From an uncultured Clostridia bacterium (GTDB lineage: Bacteria > Bacillota > Clostridia > TANB77 > CAG-508): a DNA stretch of 32,462 nucleotides. The position numbers and the translations under genes are program-made. This document shows positions 1 to 10,229 of the stretch, piece by piece. The notes beneath the pieces are model-generated. The model worked only from the letters and a program-made list of their open reading frames with translations, was not told the origin of the DNA and ran no database searches. The stretch's first letter is position 1. Each line of letters begins with the position of its first letter. The DNA lies in the NCBI GenBank assembly GCA_947626865.1, contig CANQTZ010000007.1:1-32462 (forward strand), given 5' to 3'.

Positions 1-75
<75 letters not shown>

Positions 76-81
76 AACAAG

Positions 82-109
82 AAACGATATCAAAAGTATC
101 GTTTTTTTT
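82..109 (+). terminator. Intrinsic terminator after tRNA
   Basis: aaacgata-tcaaaag-tatcgttt stem-loop followed by a T-run. Confidence 0.85.
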
Positions 110-148
110 AAATGAAATAAAGACTTTTTATAGAAATGAGGAAAAGAA

Positions 149-1087
149 ATGGAAAAATTAAAAGATGGAATAGTAGGTTTTGCAATAGGAGATGCATTAG
201 GTGTACCTGCTGAATTTAAATCAAAAAAAGAATTAACTAGATGCCCTATTACAGATATAAAAGCAAATGGTACATATAATGTACCTGCAGGAACATGGTC
301 AGATGATACATCAATGACTTTGGCAACACTACATTCTATAATAGAAAAAGGTATAATAGATACAAATGATATGGCAGATAAATTTTTAAAATGGTTCAGA
401 AATGCAGAATATACAGCAACTAATGAAACATTTGACATTGGCAGAACAACATTACAGGCATTGTATAAATATGAACTTAAATTAAATAATGCAAGTAATT
501 GTGGTGGCTCTGGTGAATATGACAATGGAAATGGTAGTTTAATGAGAATTTTACCAATCGCATATTATATTTACTATAAGAAGATTAAAGATACAAATAT
601 AATTTATAATCTAGTTAAAGAAACTTCAAGTATCACTCATGCACATGAAATCAGTGTTTTGGGTTGCTATATTTATGTAATATATACACTATTACTTTTA
701 GAAGGAAAAAACAAAATAGAAGCATATAAATGTATACCAAAAGCAGATTATAGTAATTTTAATAATTATTCTATTAGTAAATATAAGAGAATATTACAAG
801 ACAATATAGCAGAATTAACAGAAGATGATATTTCTAGTAGTGGATATGTGGTAAGTACATTAGAAGCGGTAATGTGGCTATTTCTTAATTCTGATGAGTA
901 TAACAATACAATACTTAAAGCAGTTAATCTTGGAGAAGATACAGATACAATTGCAGCAATTACAGGAGGACTACTTGGAATATATTATGGAGCTGATAGT
1001 ATTAAAGAAAGCTGGAAACAAAAACTAAAGAAATATGATTATATTATGCAACTATGTAATGATTTTGATAGAACAATGAGTATATAA
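149..1087 (+). CDS. ADP-ribosylglycohydrolase (DraG-like) family protein
   Basis: GDALGVPAEF, WSDDTSM and NLGEDTDTIAAITGGLLGIYYG motifs. Confidence 0.92.
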   Translation: MEKLKDGIVGFAIGDALGVPAEFKSKKELTRCPITDIKANGTYNVPAGTWSDDTSMTLATLHSIIEKGIIDTNDMADKFLKWFRNAEYTATNETFDIGRTTLQALYKYELKLNNASNCGGSGEYDNGNGSLMRILPIAYYIYYKKIKDTNIIYNLVKETSSITHAHEISVLGCYIYVIYTLLLLEGKNKIEAYKCIPKADYSNFNNYSISKYKRILQDNIAELTEDDISSSGYVVSTLEAVMWLFLNSDEYNNTILKAVNLGEDTDTIAAITGGLLGIYYGADSIKESWKQKLKKYDYIMQLCNDFDRTMSI

Positions 1088-1154
1088 TGATTGAAAAAAA
1101 TAATAGTATTTTAAGATAGAATTTTATTAATAATAATTAGGAGGAGAAAATATT

Positions 1155-1775
1155 ATGAGCCAAAAGTCAGAATTTGATATTGAGAATGTTATGAAAGAGG
1201 TAAAAGAAAATAGTTTAAGATATGGTTTTGTATCAGAATGTGATTTTCAATTTATAATAGGGGTTGCTATTATGAAATTATATAAAGATGCTACTGTTGT
1301 AATGGAATATGAGTATCCTAGAGATACTTTATTGAAAGAAGGTGAAAGACAATATATTGATATTCTTGTAATTATGAATAATAAATATTATCCAATAGAA
1401 TTAAAATATAAACATAAAGGATGTGAAAAATTACAAATTACTAATGATTTATACTGTAAACTAACCAATTATTCATGTACAACAGAACATAGAATTAATT
1501 ATTGTGAAGATATAGATAGACTTTTAGAGTTAAGAAAAACAAAAGAATTTAATGTTGCAGAGGGGTATGCAATATTACTAACAAATTATGAACAATTTAG
1601 AAATAAAACAAAATCAGGAAGACAGCAAGAAAAATATTTATTGTATGAAGATGAAATTAAAGATAAAGGTGTAAATGAAATAAAAGCCAAATATAAAGAA
1701 GACTATTATATGGAGTGGTTTGATTTTGATAAATTTAGTTATTTACTAACTAAAATCTACAATAAAGAAAAATAA
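1155..1775 (+). CDS. Hypothetical protein with PD-(D/E)XK nuclease-like core
   Basis: RBS aggaggag; GERQYIDILVIMNNKYYPIELKYK fits the D-X(n)-ExK core; otherwise unrecognised. Confidence 0.6.
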   Translation: MSQKSEFDIENVMKEVKENSLRYGFVSECDFQFIIGVAIMKLYKDATVVMEYEYPRDTLLKEGERQYIDILVIMNNKYYPIELKYKHKGCEKLQITNDLYCKLTNYSCTTEHRINYCEDIDRLLELRKTKEFNVAEGYAILLTNYEQFRNKTKSGRQQEKYLLYEDEIKDKGVNEIKAKYKEDYYMEWFDFDKFSYLLTKIYNKEK

Positions 1776-1865
1776 TAAAATTTCAACAAAGCTATCAAAC
1801 AGATGTCAAACAAAGTAGTAAAATAAATATAAAATTAAAAACAAAAGAATATAACTAGGGTTAAA

Positions 1866-2550
1866 GCTTGAAATTAGTAAATGAATTGAAAAAAACATAA
1901 ATCCAGCAAGCTTAAAAAGTACTTTAAAACTTAATAGAAAGAAAAATGAAGAAATTTATAAAGTAATAGAATCTAGTAAAATATATTCTCAAGAAGAAAA
2001 AAATAAAATTTATGCTAATTCTTCAAATTGGGTAAAAGATGGAAAAGCTATTTAATATATAGAAATAGCACCCAATATACAATTTCAAGGCAGAGATGAT
2101 TATGTGAAATTAGTAGAAATGTATTTAAATGAAGATGTATCTACACAAAAATTTTGCAACAAATATTAAATACAAGTGGTACAAGAATTAACGGTTGGGA
2201 TTTTTTAAATAGTTTATCATTTACTACAAAAGAACAACATGTTAATTTATTACGAAAAATGATAGAAGAAATAAACTTAGATTATAGAAATAAACAACAA
2301 GATGAAATTGATACAAAATATAAACTTGATAAGATTGGTGGATTTTCCATGGAAGAATTAGCAAAGTGGTTTGATACACAAAAAGGACAACCTGCAGAGG
2401 ATATATATAATGCTTTAGGTATGATTAAAGGAAGATTAGACTATATGGATTCAGAGTGGGAACACAAGAAAATGGCACGAATATTTTTTAAGTATGCAAA
2501 AACGTACGGAGGAGATTTTTCAAAAGAAGTAATCGACCAAACCTTCTCTA
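1866..2550 (+). pseudogene. Decayed hypothetical gene with stops and frame changes, 3' end replaced by a repeat
   Basis: Frame-spliced fragments ..RKKNEEIYKVIESSKIYSQEEKNKIYANSSNWVKDGKAI*YIEIAPNIQFQGRDDYVKLVEMYLNEDVSTQKFCNKY* then, in another frame, ..NGWDFLNSLSFTTKEQHVNLLRKM..KYAKTYGGDFSKEV; ORF 2154..2711 is its last open part. Confidence 0.7.
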
Positions 2551-2551
2551 C

Positions 2552-2630
2552 AATTTCTCCATGCACATTCGACATTTCATTCAAATTCTTATACTGCAGG
2601 GGCACGGTCAACCTGAAACTATTATCCAGT
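2552..2630 (+). repeat. Partial copy (right end) of the MITE-like element seen at 11286..11725
   Basis: aatttctcc..cacattcgacatttcattcaaattcttatactgcagg.. gaaactattatccag shared with 11651..11723 and 11523..11537. Confidence 0.85.
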
Positions 2631-2662
2631 GACACCAATAAAAACTTTATATGTAAAAATTA

Positions 2663-2691
2663 TGTACAAGAACAAAAAAATATGATATACT
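2663..2691 (+). promoter_or_regulatory. Candidate sigma-70-like promoter of rubrerythrin
   Basis: -10 tatact (2686..2691); weak -35 tgtaca 17 bp upstream. Confidence 0.45.
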
Positions 2692-2726
2692 ATCAAAGTA
2701 AATTAAAATAAAGGAGGAAAATCATA

Positions 2727-3266
2727 ATGGAATTAAAAGGAAGTAAAACAGAAAAAAATTTAATGGAGGCTTTTGCAGGAGAATCACAAGCAAGAAACAA
2801 ATACACATACTTTGCAAGTAAAGCAAAAAAAGAAGGATATGAACAAATAGCTGCTATATTCCAAGAAACAGCAGAGAATGAAAAAGCACATGCAAAAATA
2901 TGGTTTAAATTATTACAAGGAGGAGACATCAAAGGAACAGCAGAAAACTTAAAAGCTGCAGCAGAAGGGGAAAACTATGAGTGGACAGACATGTATGACA
3001 GAATGGCTAAAGAAGCAAAAGAAGAAGGATTTGATCATATAGCTTATCTTTTCACAGAAGTTGGAAAAATAGAAAAAGAGCATGAAGAAAGATTTAAAAA
3101 ATTATTAGAAAATGTAGAAGATGGATTAGTATTTAGTCGTGATGGAGATAAAATATGGAAATGTAGAAACTGTGGACACATTGTAATTGGAAAACAAGCA
3201 CCAGAAGTTTGTCCAGTTTGTAGCCATCCAAAAGCATATTTTGAAATAGAAGCAAAAAATTATTAA
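2727..3266 (+). CDS. rbr: Rubrerythrin
   Basis: RBS aaaggagg; [26 protein letters not shown]-terminal rubredoxin-like [18 protein letters not shown]. Confidence 0.95.
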   Translation: MELKGSKTEKNLMEAFAGESQARNKYTYFASKAKKEGYEQIAAIFQETAENEKAHAKIWFKLLQGGDIKGTAENLKAAAEGENYEWTDMYDRMAKEAKEEGFDHIAYLFTEVGKIEKEHEERFKKLLENVEDGLVFSRDGDKIWKCRNCGHIVIGKQAPEVCPVCSHPKAYFEIEAKNY

Positions 3267-3276
3267 AATTATTCCA

Positions 3277-3308
3277 AAGACTTTATTCAATCAAAAGAAT
3301 AAAGTCTT
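3277..3308 (+). terminator. Stem-loop (possible terminator) after rbr
   Basis: 11-bp perfect inverted repeat aagactttatt/aataaagtctt; no strong T-tail. Confidence 0.5.
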
Positions 3309-3356
3309 AAAACATATAAATAACAAATTATAAATTTTGAAGTGAGGATAAAATAA

Positions 3357-4103
3357 ATGCCAAAATTTTTTGTAACAAATAAATCAATAAAAGATAATGA
3401 AATAACAATTATAGGCGAAGATGTAAATCATATAAAAAATGTTTTAAGGAAAAAAATAGGAGATAAAATAGACATCTGTAATAGTGATACACGAGAAAAT
3501 TACTTTTGTGAAATCATACAAATAGATATGCAAAATATAAAATGTAATATAATAGAAAAAATAGAAACAAATTCAGAATCGCAAATACAAGTAAGCATTT
3601 TGCAAGGTTTACCAAAAGCAGATAAGATGGAGTTAGTTATTCAAAAGGCAGTTGAGCTTGGTGTTTATGATATCACTCCAGTAGAAATGAAAAGATGTGT
3701 TGTAAAATTAAAAGAAAATGAAAAAAATAAAAAAATACAAAGATGGCAAAAAATTGCAGAAGTTGCAGCAAAGCAAAGTGAAAGAAATATAATACCAAAA
3801 ATAAATAATATAATTTCTATAAAAAATATTTGTAATTTATACTCAAAATATGATATAGTATTAGTAGCTTATGAAAAAGAAAAACAAAATACATTAAAAA
3901 ATGAGTTATACAAATTAAAAGGAATTCCAAATTTAAAAATTGCAATATTAATTGGACCAGAAGGCGGTATAGACGAAACAGAAATTGAAGAATTACAATT
4001 ATTAAATAATTGCAAAGTTGTGACATTAGGAAATAGAATTTTAAGAACAGAAACAGTAGCTTTAAATATTTTGAGCATTATTATGTATGAATTTGGAAAT
4101 TAA
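3357..4103 (+). CDS. rsmE: 16S rRNA (uracil1498-N3)-methyltransferase RsmE
   Basis: LQGLPKADKMELVIQKAVELGV, LIGPEGGIDETEIE, LGNRILRTETVAL motifs. Confidence 0.95.
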   Translation: MPKFFVTNKSIKDNEITIIGEDVNHIKNVLRKKIGDKIDICNSDTRENYFCEIIQIDMQNIKCNIIEKIETNSESQIQVSILQGLPKADKMELVIQKAVELGVYDITPVEMKRCVVKLKENEKNKKIQRWQKIAEVAAKQSERNIIPKINNIISIKNICNLYSKYDIVLVAYEKEKQNTLKNELYKLKGIPNLKIAILIGPEGGIDETEIEELQLLNNCKVVTLGNRILRTETVALNILSIIMYEFGN

Positions 4104-4124
4104 AAGTTGAAAGGAAGAAATAAA

Positions 4125-5474
4125 ATGTCAAAAAGTACAGTAGAAAAAAAAGAGAAAAAAATACCTAAAGAAGTATCACAAGAAATATTAAAAAAGATGA
4201 TAGGAAATTTACTAAAAGCAGTAGCACTTATGGTTTATTTTATAATATTAAATATTGCGTATATCAACATGAAAACAGAAAGATTAATTGGAGATATTGA
4301 AGTGTTTTCAGGTGCTTTTGCAGTTGCAGGAATAATCTTTTTAGAAAGAGCTTATAAAAAAGATAGTGGTAGCATGGCTTTAACAGGTATCGAACTTTTA
4401 GTATTGTCTTTACATAGCTTATCTATTATGCATATAATTACATTATACCAATATGATTTTACATTATATTTATTAACATCATCATATATTTTATCTATTT
4501 ATTATGTATTAAAAGCCATTATATTATATCTAAAAGACAGAAAAAGATATTTAAAAAGTTTAAGTGATGTTTCAGATATTGTGAAAAAAGAACCAGTAAA
4601 AAAAGAAGCATATAAAAGAAGTGATGAGAAAAATAGTGCAATTGTAAATAGAAAGCCAAAAACAAGTAGGAAGAAAACAGTAAAAGCTAATAAAAAAGAA
4701 GAAAATGTATTGAAAGAAAAGAACGAAACAGAACATAAAGAAGTAGTAGCAAAGAAAGAGGAAGAGAAAAAGCCAGCAAAAAGAAGAACAACTAAAGCAA
4801 AAACTGAGGAAAAAGCTAAAGAAGAAGTTAAAAAAGAGGCAGTAGCGAAAAAAGAGGAAGTAAAAAAGCCAGTAAAAAGAAGAACAACTAAAACGAAAGC
4901 TGAAGAAAAACCTAAAGAAGAAGTTAAAAAAGAAGCAGTAGCCAAAAAAGAAGAAGAGAAAAAGCCAGTAAAAAGAAAAACAACTAAAGCCAAAACTAAA
5001 GAAAAAGCAGAAGAAGTTAAAGAAGAGGCAGTAGCAAAGAAAGAGGAAGAAAAAAAGCCAGTAAAAAGAAGAACGACTAAAACGAAAGCTGAAGAAAAAC
5101 CTAAAGAAGAAGTTAAAGAAGAGGCGGTAGCCAAAAAAGAGGAAAAGAAAAAGCCAGCAAAAAGAAGAATAACTAAAACAAAAGCTGAAGAAAAACCTAA
5201 AGAAGAAGTTAAAGAAGAAGCAGTATCAAAAAAAGAAGAAGAGAAAAAGCCAGTTAAGAGAAGAACAACTAAAACAAAAACAGAAGAAAAACCTAAAGAA
5301 GAGGTAGCAAAAAAAGAGGAAGAGAAAAAGCCAGCAAAAAGAAGAACAACTAAAGCCAAAACTGAAGAAAAACCTAAAGAAGAGGTAGCAAAAAAAGAGG
5401 AAGAAAAAAAGCCAACTAAAAAGAGAACAACAAAAACTAAGAAAGTAGCTGAAAAGGAGGAAGCTAAAAGTTGA
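4125..5474 (+). CDS. Membrane protein with long Lys/Glu-rich tandem-repeat C-terminal tail (H1/AlgP-like composition)
   Basis: RBS aaggaag 5' of ATG 4125 (the track start at TTG 4107 is less likely); hydrophobic N-half, then 8 repeats of VAKKEEEKKPxKRRTTKxKxEEKxKEE. Confidence 0.8.
   Translation: MSKSTVEKKEKKIPKEVSQEILKKMIGNLLKAVALMVYFIILNIAYINMKTERLIGDIEVFSGAFAVAGIIFLERAYKKDSGSMALTGIELLVLSLHSLSIMHIITLYQYDFTLYLLTSSYILSIYYVLKAIILYLKDRKRYLKSLSDVSDIVKKEPVKKEAYKRSDEKNSAIVNRKPKTSRKKTVKANKKEENVLKEKNETEHKEVVAKKEEEKKPAKRRTTKAKTEEKAKEEVKKEAVAKKEEVKKPVKRRTTKTKAEEKPKEEVKKEAVAKKEEEKKPVKRKTTKAKTKEKAEEVKEEAVAKKEEEKKPVKRRTTKTKAEEKPKEEVKEEAVAKKEEKKKPAKRRITKTKAEEKPKEEVKEEAVSKKEEEKKPVKRRTTKTKTEEKPKEEVAKKEEEKKPAKRRTTKAKTEEKPKEEVAKKEEEKKPTKKRTTKTKKVAEKEEAKS
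4745..5456 (+). repeat. In-frame coding tandem repeat, about 8 units of 27-32 aa
   Basis: Repeated gtagcaaaaaaagaggaagagaaaaagccagyaaaaagaagaacaactaaa units. Confidence 0.85.
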
Positions 5475-6347
5475 TAAAAAGCATGACTCGGATATGGAAA
5501 AGCCAATACATCTAAAAACTTGAGAGAATATCAAGTAGAAATAAAAAGTGTAAATCATAAATATTTAGATGTTTCTGTAAGGATGCCTAAAATTTTAAGT
5601 TATTTAGAAGAAGCGGTAAAAAAAGAAATAGCAAGTCAAGTAAAAAGAGGGAAAATAGAAGTATTTATTAATTTTGAAAGCTTAGAGCCAGAAGATAAAG
5701 AAATAAAAATCAATATGGACATAGCAAAATTGTATATACAACAATTAAGACAATTGGCAAAGCAAGAAAATCTATCGGCAAACATAGAAGTGACAGAAAT
5801 TGCTAAATATCCAGATGTTTTAAGTGTAAATCCTAAACAAGAAAATGAAACAATTAAAGTAGAACTGTTAGAAACTGTAAAAAAAGCAGTTAATCAATTA
5901 ATACAAATGCGTGAAACAGAAGGCAGTAAAATAGCAGAAGATTTAACAAAAAGAATATATATCATTCAAGAAAAAATAGAAAAAATATCTGTACTTTCTA
6001 CTGGACTTATTAAAGAATATGTAGTAAAATTAGAAGGAAGGATAAAAGAAATACTAAAAAATGATGTAATAGACCAATCAAGATTAGCCCAAGAAGTTGT
6101 CATATATGCTGATAAATGTTCAATAGAAGAAGAAATAACAAGACTAAAAAGTCATATTATGCAAATGAAAGAACAATTAAATGCCGAAGAAAGTAAAGGA
6201 AAAAAATTAGATTTTATCATACAAGAAATGAATAGAGAAGTTAACACAATAGGTTCAAAGGCAAATAATTTAGAAATAACGAATGAAGTAATTGAAATGA
6301 AAACACAATTAGAAGATATAAGAGAACAAATACAAAATATTGAATAA
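5471..6347 (+). CDS. yicC: YicC family protein, requires +1 frameshift at CGG 5489
   Basis: TTG 5471 start overlapping the previous stop; MIKSMT in frame 0, then [33 protein letters not shown] in +1 frame; RBS aggagg 5455..5460. Confidence 0.9.
5489..5492 (+). other. Candidate +1 recoding site CGGA (yicC)
   Basis: ATG ACT CGG ATA; removing C gives ATG ACT GGA TAT GGA = MTGYG, the canonical YicC start. Confidence 0.75.
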
Positions 6348-6370
6348 AAAATAGAAAAGGAGTGAGAATT

Positions 6371-6631
6371 ATGCAATTAGTCAATATCGGATTTGGAAAT
6401 CTCGTTTCATCAGATAGAATGGTAGCTATTGTTAGCCCAGAATCAGCACCGATTAAGAGAATGGTACAGGAAGCAAAAGACAATAAAACGGCAGTAGATG
6501 CCACTTATGGTAGAAAAACAAGAGCTGTATTAATTATGGATTCAGGACATATTATATTATCAGCAGTACAGCCAGAAACAGTCGGAGGTAGGGTAGACAA
6601 AAATATCTCACAAGAGGAAATAAATAAGTGA
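6371..6631 (+). CDS. remA: RemA/DUF370 family regulatory protein
   Basis: [67 protein letters not shown] aaaggag. Confidence 0.93.
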   Translation: MQLVNIGFGNLVSSDRMVAIVSPESAPIKRMVQEAKDNKTAVDATYGRKTRAVLIMDSGHIILSAVQPETVGGRVDKNISQEEINK

Positions 6632-6653
6632 CAAAAAGAAAGGAAGATTAAAA

Positions 6654-6842
6654 ATGATTGTAAAACCAACTGTTAATGAATTATTAACAAAAGCACAAAA
6701 CAGATATGAATTAGTTATTGCTACAGCAAGAAGAGCAAGGCAAATAGCTGCTGGAGACGAACCAAAAACAAAAGTAAAAGAGGAATCTCCAGTTACATTA
6801 GCTGCTAATGAAATAGCAGAGGGGAAGGTGACTATATGTTAG
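6654..6842 (+). CDS. rpoZ: RNA polymerase omega subunit
   Basis: MIVKPTVNELLTKAQNRYELVIATARRARQIA..; overlaps the gmk start. Confidence 0.9.
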   Translation: MIVKPTVNELLTKAQNRYELVIATARRARQIAAGDEPKTKVKEESPVTLAANEIAEGKVTIC

Positions 6843-7399
6843 TCATATTATCAGGAGTAGCAGGAGCAGGAAAAGATACAATAAAAAAAGAACTAATAAA
6901 AAGAATGGAAAATGTAGAATCCCTTCCATCTTATACTTCTAGACAAAAACGTGAAGGTGATATAGAAGGACAAACTTATCATTTTGTTAGCAAAGAAGAA
7001 TTTGAAGAAATGATAAAAAATGAAGAATTTTATGAATATGACATACATCATAATCAATACTATGGAACTTCTAAAAAATTATTAAATCAAAAAATTCAAA
7101 ATGGTAAAGTCATTGTAAAAGATATTGATGTAAACGGAACAGAACATTTAAAAGAATTATTAAAAGAAGATACAAAAATAGTTACCATTTTTTTAAGAGT
7201 TCCAAAAGAGGAATTGAGAAAAAGGTTAGAAGAGAGAATAGACAAGCCTAGTCCACAAGAAATTATACTAAGATTAAATAGGTTTGATTATGAAGAATCA
7301 AAAATTGATTTATATGATTACGTATTAAAAAATGATAATTTAGAAAAAACAGTACAAATTATTAAGACAATTATTGAATACGAAAAAGGAGAAAAATAG
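6836..7399 (+). CDS. gmk: Guanylate kinase
   Basis: P-loop ILSGVAGAGKDT, SYTSRQKREGDIEGQTYHFVS, GTSKK. Confidence 0.93.
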   Translation: MLVILSGVAGAGKDTIKKELIKRMENVESLPSYTSRQKREGDIEGQTYHFVSKEEFEEMIKNEEFYEYDIHHNQYYGTSKKLLNQKIQNGKVIVKDIDVNGTEHLKELLKEDTKIVTIFLRVPKEELRKRLEERIDKPSPQEIILRLNRFDYEESKIDLYDYVLKNDNLEKTVQIIKTIIEYEKGEK

Positions 7400-7471
7400 T
7401 GCTTAAAGTTAAGTGCTATTTTTGATATAAAAGAAAAGTAATACTTAAGTAACAAAAGTGAGGGAAGTAGA

Positions 7472-9713
7472 ATGATAGCAGAAGTAATTATCAATCGAAC
7501 GGCCAAAAAACTAAATAGAACATTTGATTATCGTATACCACCTATACTAGAAGGACTTATTTTTGTGGGAAGTAAAATATTAGTACCATTTGGAAAAGGA
7601 GAAAAACTAGAAGAAGCATTTGTTGTAGGGTTAAAAGAAAAAACTAATTATACAAGTCAAATGAAAGAAATTGCAAAATTAGAAGAACAATTAAAAGATG
7701 AACAAATACAACTGGCAAAATGGATGGCACAGAAATATTTTTGTAATGTTTCAGATTGTATTAAATTAATGCTTACTCCTGGTACAAGAACAAAAAATAA
7801 AGAAAAAAGAATACAAGATAAAAAAGTAAAATGTGTTTATTTAGCAGAAGATATAGAAATGGAAAAAATAAAATCAGAAAAACAGAAAAAAGTAATTCGC
7901 TTTGTACAAGAAAATCAAGGAGTAACTATACCAGAAATAGAAATGCTAATAGATGTATCAAGAGCAATTGTTAATACTTTAGTAAAAAATGGTTATTTGA
8001 AAATAGTAGAAGAAAAGTTAGAAAGAAATCCATTACAGTTAAAAAACATAGAGGAAATCAAAAGGCAAGAACACACTCAAAAGTTAGATTTAACAGAAGA
8101 ACAAGAAATAGCATATAAAAAGATAAAACAAAAAATTGAAGAAAATCAGTATAAATCATTTTTGTTACATGGCGTAACAGGTTCAGGAAAGACAGAAATT
8201 TATTTACAATTAATTCAAGATGTTATAGAAAAAGAAAAAACAGCAATTTTATTAGTACCAGAAATATCATTGACGCCACAAATGTTAAATAGGTTTATAG
8301 CTCGATTTGGAAAAGAGAAAATTGCAGTATTACACAGCAAATTATCTATTGGAGAAAGGCATGATGAATGGATTAGAATTAAACAAGGTAAAGCTAAAAT
8401 AGTAATAGGAGCAAGGTCAGCTATTTTTGCACCTGTAGAAAAATTGGGAATTGTTATCATTGATGAAGAACATGACAGTTCCTATAAATCAGAGTCAACT
8501 CCAAAATATGATGCAAAAGAAGTAGCAAGATATGTAGCAAAACAAAACAATATTCCAATTGTGTTAGGAAGTGCTACACCAGATATAAGAGTATATTATC
8601 ATGCACAGGAAAAACAAGAAATAGAACTATTATCATTAACAAAAAGGGCAAATAATTCATCCTTACCAAAAGTACAAATTGTAGACTTAAAGCAAGAATT
8701 AGCAAATGGCAATCATTCAATGTTGAGCATAGATTTATATAGTAGCATAGAAGAAAATTTAAAACAAAAAAGACAAACGATTTTATTTTTAAACAGAAGA
8801 GGTTATTCAACATTTATTATGTGTAGAAATTGTGGATATACAGTAATGTGCAAAAACTGTAATATTAGTATGACATACCACAGTTATGAAAATAAATTGA
8901 AGTGTCATTATTGTGGTTATGAGGAAAAAGTTGTTACTGTTTGTCCAGAATGTCATAGTGATAAAATTAGATATTTTGGAACGCGGAACTCAAAAATTAG
9001 AACAAGAGATTAATAAACAATTTCCAAATGCTAAAACTATAAGGATGGATGTAGATACAGTAACTAAAAAAAATTCGCATGAAGAAATTTTAAACAAATT
9101 TAAAAACGAAAATATAGACATTTTGATAGGAACACAAATGGTTGTAAAAGGACATCATTTTCCAAATGTTACTTTAGTAGGAGTTATTGCAGCAGATAGT
9201 TCTTTGAATATAGATGATTATAGAGCAAATGAAAGAACCTTTCAAATTTTGACACAAGTAGCTGGAAGAGCCGGAAGAGAAAATTTGCAAGGCAAAGTAA
9301 TTATACAAAGCTATAATCCAGAAAATTTTAGTATACAGTGTGCAAAAGAACAAAATTATGAAAAATTTTATGAAACCGAAATAGCTTTACGAAAGGAGTT
9401 GAAATATCCACCATTTTGCGATATAATAGTAGTGAATTTTAATAGTGAACAACAAAAGGAAATTCAAAATGTGAGTGGATGGGTTTATAATTATTTAAAT
9501 AAAAACTTAAATCAAAAAGAATTTAAAATCTTTAAACCGATGCCAGCACCAATTGATAAAATACAAAACAAACTACGTTGGAGAATTATTATTAAAGGAA
9601 ATATGTCAGAGCAAGTAAATATCATTTTAAATCAATGCCTAAGGGAAATATATTCTAAAAATTTAAAAGATACCAAAGTAGCTATTGATGTAAATCCTAA
9701 TAATATGTGTTAA
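7472..9713 (+). CDS. priA: Primosomal protein N' (PriA helicase), requires +1 frameshift at CGG 8984
   Basis: LLHGVTGSGKTEIYLQLI, IIDEEHDSSYK, zinc-binding CRNCGYTVMCKNCNISMTYH..CHYCGY..CPEC; continuous with ORF 8913..9713 (ADSSLNIDDYRANERTFQILTQVAGRAGR). Confidence 0.95.
8984..8987 (+). other. Candidate +1 recoding site CGGA (priA)
   Basis: GGA ACG CGG AAC TCA; removing C gives GGA ACG GGA ACT CAA = GTGTQ, the conserved PriA motif. Confidence 0.8.
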
Positions 9714-9727
9714 TGGGGGAATAAAAA

Positions 9728-10213
9728 ATGGCAATTAGAAATATTAGATTAGAAGGAGACGAAATCTTAAAAAAGAAATCGAGAGAAGTTGAAACAATTG
9801 ATGAAAAATTACAGATATTAATTGATGACATGATAGAAACAATGCACAAATACAATGGGGTAGGTCTTGCAGCAGTACAAGTAGGAATATTAAAAAGAGT
9901 AATTGTAATTGATTTATATGATGACAAAGGACCAATTACTTTAATAAATCCTGTTATTCTAAAAACAAAAGGAGAGCATGAAGTAGATGAAGGATGTTTG
10001 AGCTTTCCAAATCAATTTGCTAAGGTATTAAGACCAGAAGAAGTTGTAGCAGAATACACAAACAGAGAAGGAAAACGAATAAAAGTAAAAGCAAAAGATT
10101 TATTAGCACAAGCAATATGTCATGAAGTTGACCATTTAAATGGGGAATTATTTATGGATAAAATTATACCAGGAACCCTAGAGTATGTTGAACCAGAAGA
10201 GGATAAAAAATAA
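9728..10213 (+). CDS. def: Peptide deformylase
   Basis: GVGLAAVQVG, EGCLSFP, CHEVDHLNG motifs. Confidence 0.96.
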   Translation: MAIRNIRLEGDEILKKKSREVETIDEKLQILIDDMIETMHKYNGVGLAAVQVGILKRVIVIDLYDDKGPITLINPVILKTKGEHEVDEGCLSFPNQFAKVLRPEEVVAEYTNREGKRIKVKAKDLLAQAICHEVDHLNGELFMDKIIPGTLEYVEPEEDKK

Positions 10214-10229
10214 ATTTTAGGAGGATTTT

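Noticed and set aside
4502-5506. 334-aa minus-strand ORF (Ser/Phe/Leu-rich repeats)
   Set aside because: Mirror image of the coding tandem repeat of the plus-strand gene; no RBS or plausible protein.
7397-7423. Terminator after gmk (tagtgcttaaagttaagtgctattttt)
   Set aside because: Stem requires two G-T pairs and leaves a 2-nt loop unless opened; too weak to list as a feature.
8913-9713. Treating the second priA ORF (and 22049..22606) as separate genes
   Set aside because: No plausible starts; each continues its upstream ORF after a +1 shift at CGG.
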